A stretch of DNA of 7,816 nt, taken from positions 1 to 7,816 of the forward strand of contig JABJOR010000161.1 of the NCBI GenBank assembly GCA_018664265.1. Direction: 5' to 3'. Shown piece by piece: positions 1-6,671 of this stretch. The stretch is from Rhodospirillales bacterium. Its GTDB lineage: Bacteria; Pseudomonadota; Alphaproteobacteria; Rhodospirillales; Casp-alpha2. How positions within the stretch are numbered: the stretch's first letter is position 1; every line of letters starts with the position of its first letter. A program made the position numbers and the translations under genes. Below the pieces are notes generated by a model. It searched no databases, was not told the origin of the DNA, and saw only the letters and a list, made by a program, of their open reading frames with translations.

Positions 1-1185
1 GAAAATATGCATGCTTTTGTCGTGCGACAGGACCGTTTTGGAGCCCCTAAGGATGCCTGGCAGCGCGAAGTCATCAAAACGCCGGAAATTGGCCCCAAGG
101 ACGTTCTGGTTTATGTCATGGCCACAGGTATCAATTATAACAACGTATGGGCGGCTCTCGGTTTTCCTGTTGATGTTATCAAGGATCGCCAGAAGAAGGG
201 TGAGCCTGAGGATTTTCATGCAGGCGGAAGTGACTGTTCAGGCATTGTCTGGGCTGTTGGATCAGATGTTACAGGCGCAAAAATTGGCGATGAAGTCGTT
301 GTACACAGTGGCTGGTGGGAACCAGAAGACCCATGGGTTCTGTCCGGAAAAGATCCCATGCTGGCCCCAAGCACACGTATCTGGGGATACCAGACCAATT
401 ATGGCAGCTATTGCCAGTTTGCTCGTGTTCAGTCGCATCAACTTCAGCCGAAGCCTGCGCATCTGAGTTGGGAAGAAGCCTCTTGCTATTTACTGTGTGC
501 TTCTACAGCCTATCGCATGCTTATGGGCTGGGCTCCCAACACCATTGAAGAAGGTGATGCGGTTCTGGTTTGGGGTGCTGCTGGCGGGCTGGGCAGTATG
601 GCTTTGCAAATTACGGCAGCTCTTGGCGGTAAGGCTATTGCCGTGGTTTCTGATGAAGATAAACGTCAATTTTGTCTCGACCATGGTGCAGTCGGTGTCA
701 TCAACCGAAATGATTTTGATCATTGGGGTACGATGCCTGATACAAATAGTGAAGAATGGGGCGCATGGATGGGCGGTGTCCGTGGCTTCGGTAAGGCTAT
801 TTGGGAAGCTCTTGGCGAAAAGAAGAGCCCTAAGATTGTATTTGAGCATCCTGGTGAAGCAACGCTTCCAACTTCTGGTTTTGTCTGTGACACAGGTGGT
901 ATGGTCGTAATTTGCGCAGGAACAACTGGATACAACATTACAATGGATTTACGGTATCACTGGATGATGCAAAAACGTCTTCAAGGTAGTCACCTGTCTA
1001 ATGATGAACAGGCAGCAGAAGTTAACAAGTTGGTTATGGCTGGTAAAATTGATCCATGCCTGTCTGCAACCTACAACTTTGATGAAATTGGTGATGCACA
1101 TCAGTTGATGAATGATAATAAGCACCCATACGGCAATATGGCGTGTTTGGTTAATGCAACACAAAAGGGTGAAGGTAAATCTTGA
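1..1185 (+). CDS. ccr: Crotonyl-CoA carboxylase/reductase (3' part; 5' end outside window)
   Basis: This enzyme reductively carboxylates crotonyl-CoA with CO2 and NADPH to (2S)-ethylmalonyl-CoA, the key step of the ethylmalonyl-CoA pathway for acetyl-CoA assimilation in the cytoplasm. The reading frame is open to the left edge. The first Met (position 7) aligns with an internal Met about 35 residues into known Ccr proteins of roughly 430 residues, so the true start is probably upstream. Numbering from that Met, I see the medium-chain dehydrogenase/reductase fold with GINYN (41-45), HAGGSDCSG (71-79), [11 protein letters not shown] (124-134), the nucleotide-binding [10 protein letters not shown] (188-197), VFEHPGEAT (278-286) and QKRLQGSH (322-329). 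N45 and H329 match the CO2-site Asn and His described for Kitasatospora Ccr (Asn81, His365). The Glu171 position appears to be Gln129 here. The gene ends with TGA, and an intrinsic terminator follows. The family call is very secure. Confidence 0.96.
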   Translation, partial: ENMHAFVVRQDRFGAPKDAWQREVIKTPEIGPKDVLVYVMATGINYNNVWAALGFPVDVIKDRQKKGEPEDFHAGGSDCSGIVWAVGSDVTGAKIGDEVVVHSGWWEPEDPWVLSGKDPMLAPSTRIWGYQTNYGSYCQFARVQSHQLQPKPAHLSWEEASCYLLCASTAYRMLMGWAPNTIEEGDAVLVWGAAGGLGSMALQITAALGGKAIAVVSDEDKRQFCLDHGAVGVINRNDFDHWGTMPDTNSEEWGAWMGGVRGFGKAIWEALGEKKSPKIVFEHPGEATLPTSGFVCDTGGMVVICAGTTGYNITMDLRYHWMMQKRLQGSHLSNDEQAAEVNKLVMAGKIDPCLSATYNFDEIGDAHQLMNDNKHPYGNMACLVNATQKGEGKS

Positions 1186-1215
1186 TCTGAGCCGTAAATA
1201 TCTACGCTTTTGAAG

Positions 1216-1254
1216 ACGGGTATCCCTGAATGATAGAGGGTGCCCGTTTTTTTT
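1216..1254 (+). terminator. Rho-independent terminator after ccr
   Basis: A 10-bp stem pairs 1216-1225 with 1238-1247, including two G-T wobbles, around a loop of about 12 bases. It runs directly into eight T residues (1247-1254). It lies 31 bases past the ccr stop, so ccr is probably the last gene of its transcript and the following ridA-like gene has its own promoter, although I cannot identify a convincing one. Confidence 0.88.
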
Positions 1255-1318
1255 GTTGCTTTCTTGTTCCGCAGGCAGCAAAACATAGACATGAATTTTA
1301 AATTAGGGAGAGATTAGA

Positions 1319-1666
1319 ATGTCCATTAAGCGCCTTCACACCAATGATCGTATGAGCCAGGCCGTTGTTCATAATGACACCGTATACTTAGCCGGACAGG
1401 TTGGGAAACCGGGTGAGAATGTAACGCAGCAGACCGAAACGATCCTGGGCCAGGTTGACAGCCTTCTTGCGGAATGCGGCAGTGATAAGACTAAAGTTCT
1501 TCAGGCTGTAATTTGGCTCTCCGATATGTCTTATTTCGCAGAAATGAACGCAGTTTGGGATACTTGGGTTAGCCCTGGTAATTGTCCTGCGCGTGCGGCA
1601 GGTGAGGCAAAACTTGCTACGCCGGATTATGATGTTGAAATCATCATTGTTGCTGCGGCTGATTAA
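1319..1666 (+). CDS. RidA/YjgF/YER057c/UK114-family protein
   Basis: This is a small soluble protein of 115 residues; archetypal RidA has about 128. RidA hydrolyses reactive enamine/imine intermediates such as 2-aminoacrylate, which arise from PLP enzymes. Visible family signatures are VYLAGQVG (22-29), the central helix ETILGQVDSLLAECG (40-54) and the C-terminal CPARAAGEAKL motif (89-99) followed by DYDVEIIIVAA. R92 lines up with the catalytic Arg105 of E. coli RidA, and E107 sits 15 residues later, as Glu120 does in RidA. Deaminase activity is therefore plausible. Rid subfamilies differ in substrate, and I cannot assign this one to archetypal RidA. The start is supported by a GGGAG Shine-Dalgarno at 1306-1310, eight bases ahead of ATG. 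It lies between a terminator and a helicase gene on the same strand, with no obvious functional link. Confidence 0.92.
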   Translation: MSIKRLHTNDRMSQAVVHNDTVYLAGQVGKPGENVTQQTETILGQVDSLLAECGSDKTKVLQAVIWLSDMSYFAEMNAVWDTWVSPGNCPARAAGEAKLATPDYDVEIIIVAAAD

Positions 1667-1830
1667 ATACAACAAATAACTATCTTTTTTTCTATAAGTA
1701 GTCTACAACCCCTGCAGCGTGATGACACGCAGCAGCTGCGCAGATGTACGCGCGCGCATCGCTGAGGAATGTATATCGCCCCTTAACAGGGAGTTGAACT
1801 CAGCATTATTTTATAGAAAGACTACATTAC
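1667..1830 (+). promoter_or_regulatory. 164-base leader/intergenic region ahead of rhlE-like gene
   Basis: This spacer holds a T-rich tract (1685-1691), a possible -10 hexamer TATAAG (1693-1698) without a clear -35 partner, a strong hairpin (1712-1735), and a 16-base alternating purine/pyrimidine tract (1744-1759). No good Shine-Dalgarno lies close to the helicase ATG; the nearest purine stretch is AGAAAG (1815-1820). AGGGAG at 1788-1793 is too far upstream for the annotated start. If the -10 call is right, the transcript would have a structured 5' leader of roughly 125 bases. The promoter is weakly supported; the hairpin is plain in the sequence. Confidence 0.4.
1712..1735 (+). other. Stem-loop in the rhlE leader
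   Basis: Arms 1712-1721 and 1726-1735 pair over 10 positions with a single A-A mismatch, around the 4-base loop ATGA. No T run follows, so it is not a terminator. It may be a structural element in the helicase mRNA leader. Confidence 0.6.
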
Positions 1831-3117
1831 ATGACCGATTTTTCGGGACTAGGCCTTGCCAGTCCCATTCTTAAAGCCGTTGAAGGCCAAGGCTATTCAA
1901 CGCCATCTCCTATTCAAGCTAAAGCTATCCCGCATCTCATGGAAGGTCGCGACTTGCTTGGCGTTGCCCAGACCGGAACCGGTAAGACGGCAGCATTTTC
2001 GCTGCCAATTCTTCATCGACTGGCTGATTTTAAAACCGCACCAAAGGCAGAACTTCACCCGGGAACTCCCCGAGTATTGATTCTTGCTCCAACCCGTGAA
2101 TTAGCCAGCCAAATTGGCGACAATATTCTTATCTACAGCAGGTACCAACACATCCGTACTGCCGTTATCTTTGGCGGTGTTTCAATCCAGAAGAATTTTT
2201 TCCGGATGCGCAAACCCGTTGATATTCTGGTGGCAACTCCAGGTCGTTTGCTGGATTTGATGGCACGGGGCTCTGTTAAGCTTAATCGTGTTGAAACTTT
2301 CGTTCTGGATGAAGCTGACCGTATGCTTGATATGGGCTTTATTCCCGACGTACGTAAAATTACAGCAAAGCTCCCCGGTAAACGTCAAACCCTCCTGTTT
2401 TCAGCAACCATGCCAGATAATGTCCGCAAACTTGCTAATGATCTACTGAACGACCCGGTTGAAGTTGAGGTTGCTCCTGCAGCCACAACAGCCGAGCGTG
2501 TTGATCAACGTGTCTTGTTTGTTCCAAAAGCAAAAAAACAAACTTTGCTTGCTGAAATTTTGAAAAATGAAGACATTAAACGTGTTCTTGTTTTCTCTAG
2601 AACCAAACACGGTGCTGATAGAATTGCCAAAAATCTTGATCGTAGTGGTATTAAGGCAGATGCAATTCATGGCAATAAATCGCAGAATGCCCGTGAACGT
2701 GCTCTGAACAGCTTCCGAGGTGGTAACCTTCGCGTGCTGGTGGCAACCGATATTGCCGCGCGTGGTATCGACGTAGATGGGATTACGCACGTTATTAACT
2801 TTGATTTGCCGAATGAGCCCGAAAGCTATGTTCATCGAATTGGCCGAACGGCGCGTGCCGGTGCCGATGGCATGGCCATATCATTTTGTGATGCAGACGA
2901 ACGCGCTTATTTGAAAGATATTGAAAAAACAATTCGCCAACGCGTTTTTGTGGATGAAACACATCCATATCACAACGAAGCAGCGTCTCTCAGCCCTACA
3001 CCAAAGAAGGCGAAGGGGCAAAAACGCTTCAAGCCAAGCGCTGTTAAAAAGGGTGGGCCTTCCAAACACCGTAGTATGGGGAATAAATCTTCCCGTTCAG
3101 GTAGAAAAGCCGCTTAA
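1831..3117 (+). CDS. rhlE: DEAD-box ATP-dependent RNA helicase, RhlE type
   Basis: This protein (428 residues) unwinds RNA duplexes using ATP. RhlE-type enzymes act in ribosome assembly, RNA decay and cold adaptation. All core motifs are present in order: Q motif GYSTPSPIQ (21-29), Walker A AQTGTGKT (46-53), PTREL (87-91), TPGR (136-139), VLDEAD (158-163), SAT (191-193), [12 protein letters not shown] (252-263), [13 protein letters not shown] (302-314) and HRIGRTAR (335-342). The residues needed for ATP hydrolysis are all there. The last 40 or so residues form a Lys/Arg/Ser/Gly-rich basic tail, typical of an RNA-binding extension in this subgroup. The ATG at 1831 is chosen because the N terminus MTDFSGLGL is the usual start of RhlE/DeaD relatives, although it lacks a strong Shine-Dalgarno. 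It is preceded by a structured leader. The family is certain; the exact subgroup (RhlE rather than another DEAD-box clade) is likely. Confidence 0.95.
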   Translation: MTDFSGLGLASPILKAVEGQGYSTPSPIQAKAIPHLMEGRDLLGVAQTGTGKTAAFSLPILHRLADFKTAPKAELHPGTPRVLILAPTRELASQIGDNILIYSRYQHIRTAVIFGGVSIQKNFFRMRKPVDILVATPGRLLDLMARGSVKLNRVETFVLDEADRMLDMGFIPDVRKITAKLPGKRQTLLFSATMPDNVRKLANDLLNDPVEVEVAPAATTAERVDQRVLFVPKAKKQTLLAEILKNEDIKRVLVFSRTKHGADRIAKNLDRSGIKADAIHGNKSQNARERALNSFRGGNLRVLVATDIAARGIDVDGITHVINFDLPNEPESYVHRIGRTARAGADGMAISFCDADERAYLKDIEKTIRQRVFVDETHPYHNEAASLSPTPKKAKGQKRFKPSAVKKGGPSKHRSMGNKSSRSGRKAA

Positions 3118-3140
3118 GGATAATCTTGCATATTTTTACG

Positions 3141-3178
3141 CCTCTCCCCATATTGCTAATAGAGTGATAAGGGAGAGG
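3141..3178 (+). promoter_or_regulatory. Inverted repeat that can hide the ribosome binding site of the VOC gene
   Basis: CCTCTCCC (3141-3148) is a perfect complement to GGGAGAGG (3171-3178). The right arm contains the Shine-Dalgarno for the ATG at 3183. The 22-base interior could add a further short A/T stem. No T run follows, so this is not an intrinsic terminator. Base pairing in the mRNA would mask the ribosome binding site, which suggests conditional translation. That role is inference. Confidence 0.55.
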
Positions 3179-3182
3179 ACGT

Positions 3183-3668
3183 ATGAATATCAAAGGTTTA
3201 CATCATAACGCCTATCGTTGCCGGGACTCAGAAGAAACACGCAGTTTCTACGAAGATTTTCTGGACTTACCGTTGGTTGACGCTTTTGAAATTGGCGAGA
3301 CTAAGACTGGCCGTGAAACTGAAGCTCTGCATACTTTCTATAAAATGGATGACGGGTCTTTTCTGGCATTCTTTGAAGTTCCAGGCATGCTCTTTGATTT
3401 CAAGGTGCAACACGACTACGACTTGCACATAGCCCTTGAGGTTGATCGGGAAACGCTTCTCTTCATGTTTGAAAAAGGCAAAGCCACAGGTATTGAAACC
3501 CGTGGTATCGCCGATCATGGCTTTATTAACTCAATCTATTTTCGAGATCCCAATGGCTACGTTATTGAGTTGACAGCCCTCACGGATAGCGCAGAGAGTC
3601 ATGCTATTGAAGCTGTGTCACAGGCCCATGGCAAGCTTGAGCAATGGCAGTTAAACAAATCAAACTAG
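3183..3668 (+). CDS. VOC superfamily (glyoxalase/dioxygenase fold) protein
   Basis: This protein of 161 residues has the paired beta-alpha-beta-beta-beta modules of the vicinal oxygen chelate fold. Module one starts LHHNAYRCRDSEETRSFYEDFLDLPL (6-31) and ends FLAFFEVPG (60-68). Module two has DLHIALEV (80-87) and the signature FRDPNGYVIELTA (120-132). Candidate metal ligands are H8, E65, H82 and E129, the usual His/Glu/His/Glu spacing, so a divalent metal enzyme is likely. The substrate cannot be read from the sequence: glyoxalase I, extradiol dioxygenase, epimerase and resistance proteins share this fold. The start is supported by GGGAGAGG just upstream. The gene is 65 bases after the helicase, possibly in one transcript. 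Its TAG stop overlaps the stop of the convergent transporter gene by four bases. Confidence 0.9.
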   Translation: MNIKGLHHNAYRCRDSEETRSFYEDFLDLPLVDAFEIGETKTGRETEALHTFYKMDDGSFLAFFEVPGMLFDFKVQHDYDLHIALEVDRETLLFMFEKGKATGIETRGIADHGFINSIYFRDPNGYVIELTALTDSAESHAIEAVSQAHGKLEQWQLNKSN

Positions 3669-4546
3669 GATTTTAACTCTGATCGTTCGCCTTTTGTGAT
3701 CAATAGTCCGGCAGCGATAATAATCAAGGCGCCGATCAAAACGTTAATCCCGGGAACTTCGTCCCATATAACCCATGCGAAAATTGAAGCCCAAATAAGG
3801 GCTGTGTATTCAAAGGATGCAGCAACTGAAGCTGCTGAGACGTTCCTGTATCCTATAATCATCAGGTAGGCTCCCCCTCCACCTATGCTACCGAGCAAGA
3901 TGAAAAGAAGGAGGTCATATAAACCGGGTGTTTGCCATGATGCCCACATAAATAGAGCGCTAATTAATGCCGCCCCGGATGTTGTATAGGTGAACATAGA
4001 AATATTAGTTTCTGTGGCGGCCATGTTTCGTGTCAGGATCATGCCAATAGAAAACAATAAGGCGGAGGCAACAATCAACAGAGATTCAACTCTGAACGCT
4101 TCGGTGCCGGGTCTCAGTATCACCATTGCACCTAAAAAGCCGATAAAGATAGCTAACCAGCGGAGCAGACCAACACGTTCACCCAAAAATGGAATGGATA
4201 ACAATGCGACAAATAATGGGGCCGTAAAGGCTATAGCGATGGCTTCCGTCAGTGGCATAAGCTTGATGCCCCAGAAGAAAAAGAATATAGCTCCAAATAT
4301 TAAACATGCACGAAGGCCATGAGAAAAAGGGCGCTGGGTTTTAAGACCAGCAATGCCAGATTTCCGGAGCATTAAGAAAACAGGAGCCATGCCGAATAAA
4401 TATCTCAGGAAGACAATTTGTGCGGGGGCATATCCCTGATGTCCAAACCATTTTGCAATGACGTCTGTGGTTGCGAACAAAAAAATTGCAAATGCTACCG
4501 CTATAAGTCCCAATCGTGGGTTTCGTATTACATTTGCATCAGTCAT
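3665..4546 (-). CDS. EamA/DMT-family membrane transporter
   Basis: This is an inner-membrane protein of 293 residues with about ten predicted transmembrane helices (rough spans 11-30, 41-61, 78-97, 101-121, 128-146, 154-172, 182-203, 211-231, 240-261, 266-284). They are arranged as two EamA repeats of five helices each. Family features include VFLRYLFG (45-52) near helix two, the LTEAIAIAFTAPLFVALLS stretch (99-117), FLGERVG (120-126) at the end of repeat one, and FEYTALIWASIFAWVIWDE (245-263) in repeat two. EamA proteins export or import small metabolites, often amino acids or their derivatives; the substrate is not predictable here. The start ATG (4546-4544) has no clear Shine-Dalgarno. The gene lies 75 bases downstream of the CbiX-like gene in the same direction, so it could be the last gene of the heme d1 operon or have its own promoter in the gap. 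Confidence 0.9.
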   Translation of the reverse strand: MTDANVIRNPRLGLIAVAFAIFLFATTDVIAKWFGHQGYAPAQIVFLRYLFGMAPVFLMLRKSGIAGLKTQRPFSHGLRACLIFGAIFFFFWGIKLMPLTEAIAIAFTAPLFVALLSIPFLGERVGLLRWLAIFIGFLGAMVILRPGTEAFRVESLLIVASALLFSIGMILTRNMAATETNISMFTYTTSGAALISALFMWASWQTPGLYDLLLFILLGSIGGGGAYLMIIGYRNVSAASVAASFEYTALIWASIFAWVIWDEVPGINVLIGALIIIAAGLLITKGERSELKS

Positions 4547-4562
4547 GAATGTGAACAGTTTA

Positions 4563-4619
4563 TTTGTTTGGTGGCTTTAATAAGATACTTTCACACTACT
4601 TAAAGCTGTGGCAAACAAA
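4563..4619. repeat. Two-part inverted repeat between cbiX-like and DMT genes
   Basis: TTTGTTTG (4563-4570) is complementary to CAAACAAA (4612-4619). Inside it, GCTTTA (4574-4579) is complementary to TAAAGC (4601-4606), separated by a 21-base loop. The asymmetric internal loop is three bases on one side and five on the other. No T run follows on the - strand, so a classic terminator is unlikely. It may be an mRNA structure (processing or attenuation between cbiX and the transporter gene) or an operator. It occupies most of the 75-base gap. Confidence 0.5.
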
Positions 4620-4621
4620 AA

Positions 4622-5377
4622 CTAGGCCCTTATGACACGCTCAAGAACATCACAAACCATGTTATTGAACATGGGATCTGTTGAAAGGCCACCTTCAGCG
4701 GGGATCAGAACGGATCGTTTGCTCCTGGTTAAGGCGGCTGGAAAATCTTCACTAAAGTGCCTGCCTGGAGTTAAAAATAAACCTTCAGCAATGACGGGCC
4801 CTTGAAGGTCAGTAATAATAGTTTCCGGCGTGGGGACTTGTTCCAGATAGCTTTCATTGACGCTTGTAAATATATTTCTGGATCGAATGTATTGTGCCAT
4901 TTGTTGTGCGGATTGTGCTGATTCAGGATGCTTCTCAGAGCCGTGCGCAACCAATATCAAATGTGCATCGCGAGAGCTTATCCCGTTTTTATCGGCACAT
5001 ATAGTAGCGCGTTTTGCAACCATATCAGCAAGTTCCGTGTGCTGGCTAATAGGCTGTAAGCAGTTGATTCGACTGGTTGTATTTTCCTGAAAATTTTCAA
5101 TTAGCCCCGGCAAAATAGTTCTTAAAGTAAAGCCACGGCACATGAAAATTGGCAGAATAATAATCCTGGTGATGTTTTTTGGTAAAACCGGATACAAATC
5201 CTTATCTTGACCAGACGCTGACCATGGGCATACGACGCCCAGTCCAAACCGTTCCTTGATAAGGGAAATAAGCTTACCTCTGTCTCCCCCTTTATTACCA
5301 GGCCAAGCAAGAATAAGCGCCGTATTCTTCAAATCAGTGGCTGGTGCCTGAGGAGAGGTTGATTTTGTTAAAGACAT
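4622..5377 (-). CDS. CbiX-like sirohydrochlorin chelatase family protein in heme d1 operon
   Basis: CbiX/SirB-type class II chelatases insert Co2+ or Fe2+ into sirohydrochlorin in the cytoplasm. This protein has 251 residues and reads as two related halves. The C-terminal half keeps the active signature LILVAHGSEKHP (140-151) with H145, and FLTPGRHFSEDFP (201-213) with H207, the two His positions used for metal insertion. The N-terminal half has the matching strand and loop pattern (ALILAWPGNKGGDRG, 20-34; IIILPIFMCRGFTLRTILP, 72-90) but no HGS or GRH histidines, so it seems catalytically degenerate. The start ATG (5377) has GGGA upstream and lies inside the 3' end of nirN, giving a 44-base overlap and likely translational coupling. 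In a nir operon the natural role would be supplying siroheme, the iron precursor of heme d1. This is inference; a cobalt chelatase role for cobalamin is the alternative. Confidence 0.82.
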   Translation of the reverse strand: MSLTKSTSPQAPATDLKNTALILAWPGNKGGDRGKLISLIKERFGLGVVCPWSASGQDKDLYPVLPKNITRIIILPIFMCRGFTLRTILPGLIENFQENTTSRINCLQPISQHTELADMVAKRATICADKNGISSRDAHLILVAHGSEKHPESAQSAQQMAQYIRSRNIFTSVNESYLEQVPTPETIITDLQGPVIAEGLFLTPGRHFSEDFPAALTRSKRSVLIPAEGGLSTDPMFNNMVCDVLERVIRA

Positions 5378-6671
5378 TATATTTTCCCGAAGGCCTGCTC
5401 ATAGGTATCCGTTTAATTTCTGCGAAGGTTTCAGCATCATAGACAATGATAGCGCCATCTTCTTCCCATATGCTGACCAATGCATAGCGACCATCACGTG
5501 TAAACTCTACATGAGCGACGGTCTGATTTGGTTCATGACGTAGTGTTTTGACAATTTCCAGTGTCCGCTTATCGATGATGTGGATGGCATCTTTATGCTC
5601 GCCGAAGAAAACATCAACCCAGAAATATGGGGTATTTTCATGAGAGCGTGCGAAGAACCCAGGTCCCAGGGTTTCAATGCGCTTTATTGTTTCCCATGTT
5701 TCCATATCGATTACGCTTATTGTTGCATCTTTAATATGGGGCGTCGCCATGACCATTCGATCTTGATAATCAAAGACGATTCCAGAACCAAGGTGTGGCA
5801 TGCCGCTTAGATCAAGGTCTGAGACTTTCTTGCGTACGTCCAAATTATAAACCACGCCTTTCTTATCTGTACGACTGGCACCGATAACTTCAGCGTAGTA
5901 GGGGTCAAAGAAGAAATCATCCATATAATCATCTACAGCAATACGGCGGATACCAAAGGGTTGTTCGCTGACAATAAAGCCTTCTTCTTCACCTTTTCGG
6001 AAATTGTGCTGAAAGCCTTCTCTGATCGGCTCAGCTTCTGGATCATAGGATAATTCCCAGATTTCCTTGATATCTTTCAGGGCAGCAATGAAACTTATGC
6101 GGGGTCGGGCATCATAAACGGCGCTAACACGTGACGTGACGCCTTCTCCATCGGCTACAGGGATGTAGCGAAACGGTGTCAGGTCTTCTGCATTGAGAAC
6201 GACAATGCTATGGGGCAGGTAATTGCCCACCATGACCCATTTGCCATCAGATGAGACGGCTATATTTCGAGTATTGATACCGGCGCGAATTTCCGCAACC
6301 TGCTTTAAGCTCCACAGATCATATTTGCTAACCCACCCATCCCGGGAACCAAAATAAACATAGCGGCCATCGGGAGAGTACTTGGCCCCACCATGTAGGG
6401 CAAAATGTGATTTAAATCGCCAGATTGGATCAAATGTATCACCATCAAGGATAGTAACGTGATGGTCTCCGGTTTCTACAACGGTAAACAGGTTTAACAG
6501 GTCTGATTGGTGGACTGGCTTATCTGGTAGTGTGGAGACGGCATTATGAATTGTTTGAGATGGAATGATTTCATCCATACCCCATTTTGGAATACTCGGT
6601 AGTGGGGTGTAGATTAGTTCCACCAGAGCATTGATTTCGGCTTCACTGAGTTTATCCCCATGGGCGGGCAT
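5334..6671 (-). CDS. NirN C-terminal fragment: cytochrome d1-type propeller
   Basis: From the ATG at 6671 this frame gives 445 residues. The frame itself is open from 6737 and encodes KKKAVGVIANGREATQ just upstream, so the ATG is an internal Met rather than a natural start; it has no Shine-Dalgarno. Residues 1-24 (MPAHGDKLSEAEINALVELI) are the last part of the cytochrome c domain. The d1 propeller shows repeated blades such as YSPDGRYVYFGSRDGWVSKYDLW (98-120). Histidines that could serve in heme d1 binding are H93 (ALHGG), H293 (GMPHLGSG), H344 (RSHEN) and H387 (AHVEF). Without the upstream part it would lack export and heme c. Confidence 0.8.
   Translation of the reverse strand: MPAHGDKLSEAEINALVELIYTPLPSIPKWGMDEIIPSQTIHNAVSTLPDKPVHQSDLLNLFTVVETGDHHVTILDGDTFDPIWRFKSHFALHGGAKYSPDGRYVYFGSRDGWVSKYDLWSLKQVAEIRAGINTRNIAVSSDGKWVMVGNYLPHSIVVLNAEDLTPFRYIPVADGEGVTSRVSAVYDARPRISFIAALKDIKEIWELSYDPEAEPIREGFQHNFRKGEEEGFIVSEQPFGIRRIAVDDYMDDFFFDPYYAEVIGASRTDKKGVVYNLDVRKKVSDLDLSGMPHLGSGIVFDYQDRMVMATPHIKDATISVIDMETWETIKRIETLGPGFFARSHENTPYFWVDVFFGEHKDAIHIIDKRTLEIVKTLRHEPNQTVAHVEFTRDGRYALVSIWEEDGAIIVYDAETFAEIKRIPMSRPSGKYNVFNKINLSSGTSH

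Noticed and set aside
1722..1877. Short open frame starting ATG in the rhlE leader and running into the helicase gene out of frame
   Set aside because: No Shine-Dalgarno precedes it, the start lies in a hairpin loop, and the product has no recognisable features. A 17-codon frame at 1744-1797 is rejected for the same reasons.
3693..3704. TTGTGATCAA, a possible regulator palindrome
   Set aside because: It lies inside the 3' end of the transporter coding sequence and lacks the spacer of FNR or CRP sites.
3990..4322. 110-codon open frame on the + strand
   Set aside because: It is antisense to the transporter gene, whose membrane helices explain the sequence. No ribosome binding site or family likeness was seen.
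4857..5090. 77-codon Cys-rich open frame on the + strand
   Set aside because: It is antisense to the CbiX-like gene. The Cys pattern is a by-product of the opposite-strand codons.
5763..5773. TTGATAATCAA, resembling an FNR/NNR/Dnr half-site pair
   Set aside because: The spacing between half-sites is one base instead of four, and the site lies inside the nirN coding region, not upstream of the operon.
5334..6671. Treating the 445-residue propeller as an intact NirF
   Set aside because: The frame extends upstream into cytochrome c sequence (GREATQMPAHGDKLSE), with a CAECH heme site in the neighbouring frame, which points to a frameshifted NirN rather than NirF.
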